In this document: in pieces, positions 1 to 9,275 of the stretch
Layout of the letters: the number at the start of each line of letters is the position of its first letter
How positions within the stretch are numbered: position 1 is the stretch's first letter
DNA from: an uncultured Synechococcaceae cyanobacterium
Lineage (GTDB): Bacteria; Cyanobacteriota; Cyanobacteriia; PCC-6307; Cyanobiaceae
Reading direction: 5' to 3'
NCBI GenBank assembly: GCA_902536065.1
Contig: CACAVZ010000001.1
Coordinates: 133,518 to 175,953 of the forward strand
Length of the DNA: 42,436 nucleotides
Translations under genes and position numbers: made by a program
Notes under the pieces: model-generated
What the model was told of the DNA's origin: nothing
Databases searched by the model: none
Seen by the model: the letters and a program-made list of their open reading frames with translations, nothing else

Positions 1-203
1 ACAGAGTTAATATCTTCTATTTCATGATATTTAATTAACAATGATGAGCATAATTTATCTATCTCACCCCTATTAGTGGGACTAGCCTCTCTTGTAGTTG
101 AATAAACAGCTTGGATATTGAAATCTATAGCCAGTTTAGGGATGATTTTTTCAGTAAAGCTACCTGATCCCAAAATTATTATGTTTGAATTTATTTTGGC
201 CAT
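1..203 (-). CDS. Formyltransferase-like protein, N-terminal fragment
   Basis: This gene runs off the left edge, so only 67 N-terminal residues are visible, starting at an ATG at 203. They begin with a hydrophobic strand and a glycine-rich turn (ILGSGSF), followed by a VYSTTREASPTNRG stretch and a later ISoleucine-rich end. That is the layout of the formyl_trans_N fold, in which methionyl-tRNA and sugar formyltransferases use 10-formyl-tetrahydrofolate. A DegT-family sugar aminotransferase lies upstream on the same strand, 248 bases away. This favours an amino-sugar N-formyltransferase over tRNA formylation, but that is inference. Another Rossmann-like enzyme is possible because the catalytic N-H-D residues lie outside the window. 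Confidence 0.55.
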   Translation of the reverse strand, partial: MAKINSNIIILGSGSFTEKIIPKLAIDFNIQAVYSTTREASPTNRGEIDKLCSSLLIKYHEIEDINS

Positions 204-219
204 TTTTTCAGAGAGTTTA

Positions 220-243
220 GATCTTTAAATCTTGATTTAGATC
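220..243. repeat. Imperfect palindrome upstream of the formyltransferase-like gene
   Basis: TAAATC (226-231) and GATTTA (234-239) are complementary around a CTTG-type turn, and GATC at 220-223 pairs with GATC at 240-243 if two T residues are bulged. The element lies about 17 bases upstream of the minus-strand start at 203. It has no T-tract after it on the minus strand, so it looks more like an operator or 5' leader hairpin than a terminator. It is weak and AT-rich, so chance is possible. Confidence 0.3.
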
Positions 244-451
244 AATCTTTGTTCCTTATGTTTTACTCTAAAAAAGTTAAATTTATTTAGAGTGTTATTT
301 TTTAATTCTTAGTATAAATTCCAAGTATTTCATTCTTTGTTATTATAACCTGCAATTTGATCACTTAAATAAAGGTTTTTTTCATTAACTTTTTGAAATG
401 AACCATTGAGAAAAATTTATTAATTTAATGAAGAAATATTTTAAATTATTT

Positions 452-1537
452 TTAAATTTTCATAACTTGAACTAATCTTTTAATATGATTTTTTTCTAAT
501 CCATCTCCAGAAGGCAAATATATACCATTCGAACTGAAAATTGTTTCAGGTAAATTCAATGACGATTCGAACAAATAATCTGCTGAAGATATGTCTGGAT
601 AAAATTCCCTAGTTTCAATACTTGCTAATCTAAGTTTTTTTGTTAACAAAGACCTATCCCTACTTAAAAATTCTGAATATATAGGAATCTCACCATTTTC
701 AATATCAACGTGAATTGGGGATAATTCTCTTGGATCAATATTATCTAAGTAAAACTTATAATTCTCTAAATGTTTTTGCTTCTTAAATTCTATTCTCTTT
801 AACTGATTTAACGCAATTGATGCTAAAACATTACTCATTCTAAAGTTGGAACCAAGTTTGTTCCACTTATTCACATTATTTATTTCTTTTATTCCATGAG
901 TTCTACGCTCTTTTAATTCTTTATAAAATGAAAGGTCATTTGTTACTATCATCCCTCCTTGTCCAGAAGAGATCAATTTTGCCATAGAGAACGAATATGT
1001 TCTGCAATATTTGATATTAGATTTTTCTATATATTTATGGGGTCTTGGACATGCAATACCTTGTGCAGCGTCCTCTATTATCCAAATATTATTTTTTTTT
1101 GCTAAATCTATTAGCTCTTTAGTAATAGCATTTCTTCCATTAAGACTTACTGGGACAATAACTTTTGTACTGCTCGTAATAAGTTTTTGAAGATGTTCTA
1201 TGTCAAGTATCATATTTTTTTCTGATACAGAACATATTTTTATTTTTGCTCCAAGTAGTTTAAATGCATGTGCCGTAGCAATCCAAGTTCGATTAGGAAT
1301 AATAACCTCATCTCCTGTTTTTATTCCAGCAGCTAAACCTGCTAATTGTAGTGCGGTAGTGCCGCTTGTGGTCGCAACTCCATACTTGCCAGATTCAATA
1401 TCACTAAATTCTTCTTCGAACCTATTAACAACCTCCCCTTGACTTAATTTTCTTGATTCAAGTGCTTTGTAAGCACAATTTATGTCATCTTCTGAGATAG
1501 TTGACCACCATAGAGGAATGGTTTGGTTCTCAACCAT
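452..1537 (-). CDS. DegT/DnrJ/EryC1/StrS-family PLP sugar aminotransferase
   Basis: This 361-residue protein has the length and motif order of the DegT/DnrJ/EryC1/StrS family, which transaminates nucleotide-linked keto-sugars with pyridoxal phosphate. Visible motifs are GTTALQLA near residues 59-66 (phosphate binding), EDAAQG at 155-160 (D156 contacts the pyridine nitrogen), SFSMAK ending in K187 (the Schiff-base lysine) followed by SGQGG, and GSNFRMSN near 229-236. The start is ATG at 1537. It lies upstream of a formyltransferase-like gene, suggesting an N-acyl amino-sugar for O-antigen or another surface glycan. The exact sugar cannot be read from the sequence. Such genes are often in variable islands in picocyanobacteria (established knowledge). 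Confidence 0.9.
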   Translation of the reverse strand: MVENQTIPLWWSTISEDDINCAYKALESRKLSQGEVVNRFEEEFSDIESGKYGVATTSGTTALQLAGLAAGIKTGDEVIIPNRTWIATAHAFKLLGAKIKICSVSEKNMILDIEHLQKLITSSTKVIVPVSLNGRNAITKELIDLAKKNNIWIIEDAAQGIACPRPHKYIEKSNIKYCRTYSFSMAKLISSGQGGMIVTNDLSFYKELKERRTHGIKEINNVNKWNKLGSNFRMSNVLASIALNQLKRIEFKKQKHLENYKFYLDNIDPRELSPIHVDIENGEIPIYSEFLSRDRSLLTKKLRLASIETREFYPDISSADYLFESSLNLPETIFSSNGIYLPSGDGLEKNHIKRLVQVMKI

Positions 1538-1729
1538 TTAATATAAAAATAATTAATTATTAATTATTGCATAAAAGCTTGATATAGTTGCAAATATAAG
1601 TGTTTTATTTGAAGGTATAATTTAATTATTAAGGTAAAACTTTAAAATTATAGAAGAAAAAACAAAAATGAAATTTATATGACTTCAAAAATTTGACTTG
1701 AAAGATTTAAAGCTTCTTTTTCAAAATTT

Positions 1730-2089
1730 CTAGTCATCCCACATATCTTTTTTATCTTGATCTAAATTATTCCGATCAAGATATTCTATTCTTTGTTTCT
1801 GAGAATCTATTTCTGTTTCGAGAACGTTTTTATTTTCAATGTATTTTGTTTGTATTTCTAAAATAATTTTTTCAAATTGCTCTCCAAAAAAATTTGACAT
1901 TTCTCTCCATGCTTCCATTTCTTCTTCTTTGCCAATAGTATCGTTTATCTGATGAGAAATAATTTCTAGTACAAACCTTTTGAGTTCTTGATAACTCATT
2001 GATTCAACTTTTTTTTGAATGTAAAATTCTTTAAGATGTTCTAGTTGTTTTTTTGATAAATCAGAATAGACAATAGACTTCTTTTTCAT
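1730..2089 (-). CDS. Hypothetical protein, charged and helical, 119 residues
   Basis: I do not recognise this family. The protein has 119 residues, is rich in Lys, Glu and Gln, and has no signal peptide or membrane segment. The stretch from about residue 35 to 110 looks almost wholly helical, and the part from about 75 (EKIILEIQTKYIENKN) has coiled-coil-like spacing. It ends in an acidic DMWDD tail. It starts at ATG 2089. It stands alone between the sugar aminotransferase and the rpaA region, with gaps of about 190 and 400 bases. Its length and balanced composition in an AT-rich genome argue that it is a real, probably lineage-restricted, gene. No function can be assigned. Confidence 0.65.
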   Translation of the reverse strand: MKKKSIVYSDLSKKQLEHLKEFYIQKKVESMSYQELKRFVLEIISHQINDTIGKEEEMEAWREMSNFFGEQFEKIILEIQTKYIENKNVLETEIDSQKQRIEYLDRNNLDQDKKDMWDD

Positions 2090-2491
2090 AGATACCTAAA
2101 TTTTTTTAAATATAGTCAAAATTATTAGTTTCAACACTCAGAAGAAATCAAAAACTTTAAACTTAAATAAAATCTTCTTTGAAAACTGTGAATCATTATT
2201 TAATTACATTTTAGGTAGTTTATAATGGTGATTTGAATGAGATATTTTTTTAAATATAAAATATAAAATTAATATTATTAGTCTAATTATTAAGAAAAAA
2301 TAAATAGAATCGAAAGAAATTGTGAAATTTAAGCCTTCTGAAAATTTAGAAATTCTTTCTAATGGCCTACTGTTACTAACTTTCAAGTTAAATTCAATTG
2401 ATAAAATTCTTTACACTAATTCAGCAATCTTCATAAATTCTTGAGAGAATCATAATACTAAAACTTAATTTTTATTTAATAGTTTATAAAT
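2090..2491. other. Gene-poor 400-base stretch upstream of rpaA
   Basis: This is the longest stretch without a convincing gene. It is very AT-rich. It holds one 60-codon minus-strand reading frame (2204-2386) with a run of Ile, Leu and Phe that could be a membrane helix, but such runs arise easily from AT-rich DNA, and there is no ribosome site or recognisable family. The right end must hold the rpaA promoter and leader. I see no tRNA-like or strong stem-loop structure in it. Confidence 0.5.
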
Positions 2492-3280
2492 ATGAAAATT
2501 TCAATCCTCTTAATTGAAGACGACCGTGATATGCGTGATTTGGTGGCTAAGCATTTAGAACATTCTGGTTTCGATGTCCAAAAAGCTGAAGATGGTATTA
2601 AAGGTCAGGCATTAGCTCTTCAATATTCACCAGATTTAATACTTCTAGATTTAATGTTACCAAGTGTCGATGGATTAACTTTATGCCAGCGACTAAGAAG
2701 AGACGAAAGAACGTCAAATATCCCAATTTTGATGATAACTGCTTTAGGCGGTCTTAAAGATAAAGTGACTGGATTTAATTCTGGAGCAGATGATTATATT
2801 ACTAAACCATTTGATTTAGAGGAATTACATGTACGCATAAAAGCTTTATTAAGAAGAACCAGCAGAGCACAATTAAATTCTAGTAACCAGCAAGAAATAT
2901 TAAATTATGGCCCCTTAACTCTTGTACCGGAAAGATTTGAAGCTATCTGGTTTGAATCGCCCGTTAGATTAACACATCTTGAATTTGAATTACTTCATTG
3001 TCTTTTGCAGAGGCATGGTCAAACTGTATCTCCTGCATTAATTCTTAAAGAAGTATGGGGATATGAACCTGATGACGATATTGAGACAATAAGAGTTCAT
3101 ATTCGACACTTACGTACAAAACTAGAACCCGATCCACGTAAGCCTACTTATATAAAAACTGTATATGGTGCTGGATATTGTCTTGAATTACCTATTGGTT
3201 CTCAAGTTGAAACTGCTAGGCAAGAATTTATTCAAGCAAGAAATCCTGATTTGATAAATTCTGCAGTTGATAGAACTTAA
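2492..3280 (+). CDS. rpaA: Response regulator RpaA (OmpR family)
   Basis: This 262-residue regulator has a receiver domain (about 1-120) with E9, D10, D11, phospho-acceptor D53, T83 and K105, and a winged-helix DNA-binding domain (about 137-235) that ends in the family-typical [11 protein letters not shown]. The phrases [21 protein letters not shown] and PERFEAIWF match RpaA rather than RpaB. RpaA is the output regulator of the cyanobacterial circadian timer, phosphorylated by SasA, and was first named for phycobilisome association. It starts at ATG 2492. Its stop overlaps the stop of holB on the other strand by four bases. A C-terminal tail of about 29 residues beyond the winged helix has no assigned role. 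Confidence 0.93.
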   Translation: MKISILLIEDDRDMRDLVAKHLEHSGFDVQKAEDGIKGQALALQYSPDLILLDLMLPSVDGLTLCQRLRRDERTSNIPILMITALGGLKDKVTGFNSGADDYITKPFDLEELHVRIKALLRRTSRAQLNSSNQQEILNYGPLTLVPERFEAIWFESPVRLTHLEFELLHCLLQRHGQTVSPALILKEVWGYEPDDDIETIRVHIRHLRTKLEPDPRKPTYIKTVYGAGYCLELPIGSQVETARQEFIQARNPDLINSAVDRT

Positions 3281-4242
3281 ATATCTTCTATTGAAATTTT
3301 TAGCAAAGTAATTTCCCATGCCAACCTGGGTTGAATGTTTTTTCTCAAAAAAAATTTTAATTTTTCAAGTTTTTTAACTAAAGCAATATTTTTTGTCTTT
3401 CTCCACCAAATAGTTTGAATTAAATTCACTAAACAAATTTGTTGATAAATTTCTAATCTTTCAGATATTAATTTTGATATTTCTACTATTTGCAGGTAAT
3501 TTTTTATTGGATAATCTAATTTATTTAAAATTACATCTGAAAAATCATTCCAAATTTCAATATTTTTTAATAATTGATTTGGAGATCCATTTGCAGATTT
3601 CAGTAAGTCTTCAAGTTTTAATTTATTATTAATATTTAATTTAGAAGTATCTAAATAATCTTTTAAAATAGACTTTATTTTTTTACTAGAAAAGGATCGA
3701 AATCTGACTATTTGACATCTTGAGATTATTGTATCTAAGAGAAGATTTAATTTAGATGTTATTAAAATAAAAATACCGTTACTAGGTTCTTCTAAGGTTT
3801 TTAAAAGGCAGTTTGAGGCTGCTTCGTTTAAGAGATGTGCATCAATAATTAAAACAATTTTTTTTTCTGCATTTATTGATTTCTGACCAAGAAAATTTTT
3901 GATATTGCGTATTTGAGCAATTTTAATAATCTCAGATCCACTTTTCATTTTTTTATGATCGGAACTTCCTGAATTTTTAGTTTCCAAAAGAGAATCAGGT
4001 TCGATAATTAAAAAATCAGGATGGTTATTATTGGTAATTCGCTCTTCAATATTCTCGGTTGTTGAAGTTGAAGACTGTTTGAGAATCTCTTTTATAAAAC
4101 GAAGGGCAGTTTGCTTTTTCCCTAATCCTTCAGCACCACAAAATACATAACCATTAGCAAATGTTTTATTTTTAATTATGTTCTTAAGAAAGGTATTTAC
4201 TTCGTCATTAAATAAAAAATTATTTTTTTTAATCTCAATCAT
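3277..4242 (-). CDS. holB: DNA polymerase III delta' subunit
   Basis: This 321-residue AAA+ protein is the clamp-loader delta' subunit, which helps load the sliding clamp at the replication fork. A glycine-rich loop [11 protein letters not shown] lies near 36-46, the AAA+ Walker B region is LIIDAHLL (131-138), and the hallmark [12 protein letters not shown] (142-153) is followed by an SRC sensor at 174-176. The C-terminal half is poorly conserved and Lys/Ile-rich, as usual for AT-rich picocyanobacteria. Its start overlaps the tmk stop by four bases, a pairing of tmk and holB seen in many bacteria. Its stop overlaps rpaA tail to tail. Confidence 0.9.
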   Translation of the reverse strand: MIEIKKNNFLFNDEVNTFLKNIIKNKTFANGYVFCGAEGLGKKQTALRFIKEILKQSSTSTTENIEERITNNNHPDFLIIEPDSLLETKNSGSSDHKKMKSGSEIIKIAQIRNIKNFLGQKSINAEKKIVLIIDAHLLNEAASNCLLKTLEEPSNGIFILITSKLNLLLDTIISRCQIVRFRSFSSKKIKSILKDYLDTSKLNINNKLKLEDLLKSANGSPNQLLKNIEIWNDFSDVILNKLDYPIKNYLQIVEISKLISERLEIYQQICLVNLIQTIWWRKTKNIALVKKLEKLKFFLRKNIQPRLAWEITLLKISIEDI

Positions 4243-4877
4243 TTTTTATTAGAAAAATTATTTAGTACAGTCTCTTTAATTTGATGAGAAATAGTTTTAA
4301 TATTTTGTGAGGCAGATATTACTTTCCAGTTTTTTTCTTTGGCAATTAGTTTGAAGCCTTCATTTACTTTTTCTAAAAATTCAATACCTTCTGATTCTAT
4401 TCTATCTGGAATTTCATTTTTTCTTCTGAAAATGCTCTCTTCTGGGGAAATTTCTAAGAAAAAAGTTAGATCAGGAGATTCTCCCTGACACACAATAGAT
4501 TCAATATTTTTAATTATTTCTAAATTTATATTTCTCCCATAACCTTGATAAGCCAAAGTAGAATCCGAAAATCTATCACTTACTACCCAATCATTGTTAT
4601 TTAACGCAGGTGAAATTATTTTGGAAACGTGTTCAGCTCTGTCCGCTGAATAAAGCAACAGTTCTGCAAGCGATGAAGGTTTGTTATTTTCATTATTATC
4701 AAGAATCAGTCCTCTAAGTTTTTTTCCTAGAAGACTCCCTCCCGGTTCTCTGGTTGTAATTAATTTACACCCTTTCTTTATTAGACCACTATTAGGTAGC
4801 CATTTAGATAGTTCATCTATTTGGGTAGTTTTACCACATCCATCAATACCCTCAATAACAATAAATTTCCCTTTCAT
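4239..4877 (-). CDS. tmk: Thymidylate kinase
   Basis: This 212-residue protein phosphorylates dTMP to dTDP in the cytoplasm for DNA synthesis. It shows the P-loop GIDGCGKTT (10-18), the substrate-binding TREPGG (42-47) and [12 protein letters not shown] (101-112), all typical of bacterial Tmk, and has normal family length. Its ATG at 4877 directly abuts the stop codon of the copper ATPase gene, and its last four bases overlap holB, so the three genes probably form one transcript and may be translationally coupled. Identification is secure. Confidence 0.96.
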   Translation of the reverse strand: MKGKFIVIEGIDGCGKTTQIDELSKWLPNSGLIKKGCKLITTREPGGSLLGKKLRGLILDNNENNKPSSLAELLLYSADRAEHVSKIISPALNNNDWVVSDRFSDSTLAYQGYGRNINLEIIKNIESIVCQGESPDLTFFLEISPEESIFRRKNEIPDRIESEGIEFLEKVNEGFKLIAKEKNWKVISASQNIKTISHQIKETVLNNFSNKK

Positions 4878-7181
4878 TTAATCTAAAGATAAAGCATTAA
4901 TTACAACTGTAATAGAGCTAGTAGCCATTAATAATGCTGCTATTGAGGGTGTAAGAAGGATACCGTATTTGGGGAATAAAATGCCGGCGGCTAAAGGTAT
5001 TGCTAGTAAGTTATAACCAAAAGCCCATGTTAAATTTTGCTTTATTTTTTTTATAGTTTTTTTTGCAAGATTTAAGGCATAGGGTAATCCATCTAGTTGA
5101 TCTCCCATCAATACTACATCTGCATTTGCCTTCGCTATTTGAGTCCCTGATCCTACCGCAATTCCTAAATCTGAGGATGCTAAGGCTGGGACATCATTAA
5201 TACCATCACCTATCATGGCTACTTTATTATTGATTTTTAAATTTTCTATAGTCTTCAGCTTAATTTCAGGAAGGAGATCCCATTTTACTTCTGTTTCTTT
5301 ACAACCAATTTTTTTTGCTAAAGCTAAAACTGTTTGTTTTCTATCTCCACTTAAAATATTAATTTTAAACTTGTTATCTCTCAAATTTTGAACTGTTTTA
5401 ATTGAATCATCTCTGAGCAAGTCTCCTAACAAGATAAAGCCTAATAACTTATCTTTGATACTTACTCCAACGATAGTATTCGTTTTTGTCTCTTCGTTTT
5501 CAATAACTTTTTTTGCATCACTATCAAAAATTATTCCTTTGCTTTGTAGCCATTCAATATTTCCAATATTAATAAGTCCATCAATTGAATCAAGTTGGCC
5601 AGAAATCCCTCTACCTGAATGGTTAAAAATTTTTTTTATTGGCAATAAACTTAAATTTTGTTTTTTTGCCTCTTTAATTAAGGCTTCCGCGATTGGATGC
5701 CTGCTTTCATTTTCCAAACTGGCAGCTATTCTTAACAAAAATGAATGATCATTATTATTTTTATAATCAACAATGAAAAGGTTACCTTTTGTTAAAGTAC
5801 CTGTCTTATCAAAAATAATGTGATTAATTTTCGAAGCCATCTCTATTTTGTCACCACCTTTAAATAAAACACCTTTTTTTGCTGCTTTGCCTGATGCGAC
5901 AGTTATTACAGTTGGGGTGGCTAAACCTAATGCACAAGGACAAGCAATTACTAAAACAGCAATTGACAATTGAATTGCTAAACTCAGGAAATTCTCAGCA
6001 TTACTACCAAGCGAACTATGAAGTGTATGGTTTGAGTGAATTATTAATTGATGATTATGACTTAATAAATCAGGCCAAATATTTCTTGCCCCCTTCCACC
6101 AAAAGAAGAAGGTTAAAGTAGCAAAAATAAGTACAAAGTAAGTAAATTTTCCTGCAATTTCATCAGCAATTCTTTGAATGGGTGGTTTTTTAGCGTTTAC
6201 AGACTCAATAAGACTTACTAGTTTTGCAAGAGAAGAATCAACGCCGACATTTATTACTTTAAGTCTAAGAGTTGAACTAAGATTTAAAGAGCCACTAGAT
6301 AGATTTTCGCCTTCTTTCACTTCGATTGGTTTGGATTCTCCAGTAATATGAGAAACATCAACATATGAATTTCCTTGGGTAACAATGCAGTCAGCAGGTA
6401 CTCTGTCTCCTGCTAAAACTTGAATTTCTTGCCCAGGTTTTAAAGTATTTACTCTTATTACTTTTATTTGATTATCTTCTGTGTAGATATTTGTCATTTC
6501 AGGTTGAAGATCTAATAACTCCCCAATGGATGAACCAGTTTGATATCTTGCTCTTTCTTCTAAGAAACGCCCAATCAGTATAAAGCCTAACAACATAACT
6601 GGTTCATTAAAAAAACAAGGCAAACCAGTAGCAGGAAATATTAACGATAGAAGACTTGTTGTATATGCGCTAGTAACTCCAAGAGCTACTAAAGAATCCA
6701 TATCTGGACGGTTCTTGATAAATGATTTAAATCCACTAATAATAATTCCTCTGCCAGGAAATAATAGAGCTAATGTTGCTAATGAAGCGTGAAAAAAGAT
6801 ATTACCTAGTATTGGAAAATTTATATATCTTCCTTCTGCTAAATGACCTAAACCTGAAAATAATAGAAGTAATAAGGCAAAAGTTAGTTTTTTCCATTGA
6901 TTATCCCAATTCTTTTTTTTTTTCAAATCTGCTTTATTTATAATTTTTGAAAAATCATTTATGTAAATCTTTGATGGGAAACCGTTCTGTTTTAGACTTT
7001 CGAGAACTGTTTCTATTGCTGTATGTTTATGGCTAATTTCAAAATAGGCACTTTCAGTGAGTAAGTTAACAGAAACATTTTCAATACCATCAGAATTATT
7101 CAATATTTTTTCAACAGTATTCACACAACCTCCGCACTTCATTCCTGTAATGCTTAACTGAATGCTCTTCATATTTTTCAC
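4878..7181 (-). CDS. Copper-type P1B ATPase
   Basis: This 767-residue ATPase pumps a soft metal, most likely copper(I), across a membrane. An N-terminal HMA domain carries GMKCGGC (13-19). It is followed by paired membrane helices, the phosphatase loop TGES (280-283), the metal-selecting CPC (414-416) in a membrane helix, the phosphorylated DKTGT (458-462), the HP motif (495-496) and GDGINDVPAL (658-667). CPC plus a CxxC-type HMA is the Cu/Ag class. Cyanobacteria have CtaA and PacS for plasma and thylakoid membranes to supply plastocyanin, but which one this is cannot be told. A His-rich outer loop (375-388) is notable. It is first in a probable operon with tmk and holB. Confidence 0.92.
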   Translation of the reverse strand: MKNMKSIQLSITGMKCGGCVNTVEKILNNSDGIENVSVNLLTESAYFEISHKHTAIETVLESLKQNGFPSKIYINDFSKIINKADLKKKKNWDNQWKKLTFALLLLLFSGLGHLAEGRYINFPILGNIFFHASLATLALLFPGRGIIISGFKSFIKNRPDMDSLVALGVTSAYTTSLLSLIFPATGLPCFFNEPVMLLGFILIGRFLEERARYQTGSSIGELLDLQPEMTNIYTEDNQIKVIRVNTLKPGQEIQVLAGDRVPADCIVTQGNSYVDVSHITGESKPIEVKEGENLSSGSLNLSSTLRLKVINVGVDSSLAKLVSLIESVNAKKPPIQRIADEIAGKFTYFVLIFATLTFFFWWKGARNIWPDLLSHNHQLIIHSNHTLHSSLGSNAENFLSLAIQLSIAVLVIACPCALGLATPTVITVASGKAAKKGVLFKGGDKIEMASKINHIIFDKTGTLTKGNLFIVDYKNNNDHSFLLRIAASLENESRHPIAEALIKEAKKQNLSLLPIKKIFNHSGRGISGQLDSIDGLINIGNIEWLQSKGIIFDSDAKKVIENEETKTNTIVGVSIKDKLLGFILLGDLLRDDSIKTVQNLRDNKFKINILSGDRKQTVLALAKKIGCKETEVKWDLLPEIKLKTIENLKINNKVAMIGDGINDVPALASSDLGIAVGSGTQIAKANADVVLMGDQLDGLPYALNLAKKTIKKIKQNLTWAFGYNLLAIPLAAGILFPKYGILLTPSIAALLMATSSITVVINALSLD

Positions 7182-7288
7182 GATAGAAGCTAATTAATGC
7201 TTGTCATTATTTTTAACTATAATAAATGTAATAAACTTTTTAAATAGTTATTTTTTAATTACTATAAAATTTCATTAGATTTAGAGCA

Positions 7289-7810
7289 GTGCCTAGTAAT
7301 CAAAACAGAGACAATTTTATTGATAAAGCTTTTACTGTAATCGCTGAATCAATAGTAAAAATAATGCCAATTGCTGAGAAAGAAAAAAAGGCATACATCT
7401 ACTATAGAGATGGTTTAGCTGCGCAAAATAATGGTGATTATTCTGAAGCATTAGAGTATTACAAAGAAAGTTTACTGCTTGAAGAAAATAAAATAGATAG
7501 AGGTGAAACTTTAAAAAATATGGCAATAATATATATGAGCAACGGTGAAGAGGATTTGTCTATTGAAACTTATGAAAAAGCATTAATAGAAAATCCTAAA
7601 CAACCATCATGCCTTAAAAATATAGGTTTAATTTATGAAAAAAGGGGAAGATTCGCTGAGCAAAATGGTGATATAGATCAGAGAGATATTTGGTTTGATA
7701 AAGCTGCTGAAGTCTGGTCTAAAGCAGTAAGATTATATCCAGGTGGGTATCTAGATATTGAGAATTGGTTGAAAAATTCAGGAAGAAGTTCAATTGATAT
7801 GTATCTCTAA
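7289..7810 (+). CDS. ycf3: Photosystem I assembly protein Ycf3
   Basis: This 173-residue protein has the N-terminal block [22 protein letters not shown] and three tetratricopeptide repeats (about 35-68, 72-105 and 116-153) seen in Ycf3 of plastids and cyanobacteria. Ycf3 is a thylakoid-associated chaperone needed to assemble photosystem I, acting on PsaA/PsaB. The start is GTG at 7289, chosen because the conserved MPxxQxxDNFIDK opening begins there. It is divergent from the copper ATPase across about 107 bases, and its stop is five bases from the convergent radA stop. Copper export and photosystem I assembly are both thylakoid matters, but a shared regulation is only a guess. Confidence 0.95.
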   Translation: MPSNQNRDNFIDKAFTVIAESIVKIMPIAEKEKKAYIYYRDGLAAQNNGDYSEALEYYKESLLLEENKIDRGETLKNMAIIYMSNGEEDLSIETYEKALIENPKQPSCLKNIGLIYEKRGRFAEQNGDIDQRDIWFDKAAEVWSKAVRLYPGGYLDIENWLKNSGRSSIDMYL

Positions 7811-7815
7811 TTTTT

Positions 7816-9168
7816 TTACTCTGCCAAAGAATAGTCAACTGCTTCTTTAATATTGGAAATCTCTTTGATATTTATTAAATTTTGAAAATTATTGTTTAGT
7901 TCCTCTTCAAGTTTTGGCACTACGATATTTTTGATACCTAATCTTACAGCTTCTTCTATCTTTGTTCGAAGGGTATTCGATTTTCTAACCTGACCGCTCA
8001 AACCTAATTCCCCAATAAATGAGCTATTTTCCAAAGGGGGGATATTTTTCAAACTTGATAAAATTGATATTGCTACCCCTAAGTCAGATGACGGATCATT
8101 AATTTCAAAACCACCACCAGTGGCTATATAACAATCAAATTCAGATAATTTTATACCTACATGTTTTTCAATAACAGCAAGAATTTGATGCAATCTATTT
8201 ATATTAATTCCAGTAGTAGTTCTTCTTGGGTTACTATAGAAAGTTTTATTTACCAGTGCTTGTATATCAACTGCTAATGGCCGAGTGCCTTCATTTGTAA
8301 TAGTAGTTGTTAAACCTGAAATATTTTCTTTATTTGAAAAAATTGAACTTGGGTTCTTTATCTCATGTAAACCATCTTCAAGCATGTCAAAAATTCCAAT
8401 TTCAAAGGTCGATCCAAATCGATTTTTTATACTTCTTAGTAATCTATGTGAGGAAATATTATCTCCTTCAAAGTTTATTACTGTATCAACTAAATGCTCA
8501 AGAGTTTTAGGACCAGCTAAAGAACCATCTTTAGTAACATGACCAATTATGAGAAGCGCGATATTATTATCTTTGGCAAGATTTTGTAATTCAGATGAAC
8601 ATGCTCTAACTTGAGAAACCGATCCTGGTGCACTTTGCATTTCATGATTATGGATGGCTTGAATACTATCAATAATTGCGAATCTTGGATTTACGCGTTT
8701 GATCTCTTCCATAATTAGAGATAAATTAGTTTCTGCAAAAATTTTTAAATCAATACTTTTTTGATTTAATCTTTCCCATCTTATTTTTACTTGTTCTAAA
8801 GATTCTTCCGCGGTGACATAAAGGACCTTTTCTTTGAGTGATATTTTCCCAGCCGATTGAAGAACTATTGTGCTTTTACCTATTCCTGGTTCTCCTCCAA
8901 GTAAAACAATAGATCCAGGTACTATTCCACCTCCAAGAACTCGATCAAATTCCTTAAAACCACTTGTAAATCTTAATATTTTTTTTGATGAAATCTCATT
9001 AAACGTTATAGATTTTTTATTACTTTTTATATCTTTATAATTAGATCTTTTAATTTTAATTTCTTCAACAATAGAATTCCATGAGTTGCAATTCAGGCAT
9101 TTCCCAAAGTATTGAGAAGTTTCAGATCCGCAATTCTGACAAATAAAAGTTGATAATTTGTTAGACAT
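7816..9168 (-). CDS. radA: DNA repair protein RadA/Sms
   Basis: This 450-residue protein has the full RadA layout: an N-terminal zinc finger with C10, C13, C24 and C27, a RecA-like ATPase with Walker A GGEPGIGKST (91-100), the RadA-specific KNRFG motif (248-252), and a C-terminal Lon-protease-like domain from about 295. RadA is a helicase-like factor that drives branch migration in homologous recombination and repair. It starts at ATG 9168 and is divergent from rpaB across about 107 bases. No key residue is missing. Identification is secure. Confidence 0.96.
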   Translation of the reverse strand: MSNKLSTFICQNCGSETSQYFGKCLNCNSWNSIVEEIKIKRSNYKDIKSNKKSITFNEISSKKILRFTSGFKEFDRVLGGGIVPGSIVLLGGEPGIGKSTIVLQSAGKISLKEKVLYVTAEESLEQVKIRWERLNQKSIDLKIFAETNLSLIMEEIKRVNPRFAIIDSIQAIHNHEMQSAPGSVSQVRACSSELQNLAKDNNIALLIIGHVTKDGSLAGPKTLEHLVDTVINFEGDNISSHRLLRSIKNRFGSTFEIGIFDMLEDGLHEIKNPSSIFSNKENISGLTTTITNEGTRPLAVDIQALVNKTFYSNPRRTTTGININRLHQILAVIEKHVGIKLSEFDCYIATGGGFEINDPSSDLGVAISILSSLKNIPPLENSSFIGELGLSGQVRKSNTLRTKIEEAVRLGIKNIVVPKLEEELNNNFQNLINIKEISNIKEAVDYSLAE

Positions 9169-9275
9169 TATGGTTCTGAAGACTTTAATGGAACTAAAAT
9201 GTTTGGGATATTGCCCCTCTACAAGTTAGATTAGGTTAATAATAAATTCTCTTACTGATTAGCTAATAGAAACAA

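Noticed and set aside
2204-2386. 60-codon minus-strand frame with an Ile/Leu/Phe-rich stretch
   Set aside because: No ribosome site, no recognisable family and composition expected from AT-rich non-coding DNA. Kept only as a note on the gene-poor stretch.
5879-6121. 80-codon plus-strand frame opposite the copper ATPase
   Set aside because: A shadow of the conserved ATPase coding strand; no family features.
7201-7268. Several TATAAT-like boxes between the copper ATPase and ycf3
   Set aside because: Two or more equally good boxes at 7218 and 7263 without proper -35 spacing. Too ambiguous in AT-rich DNA to call one promoter.
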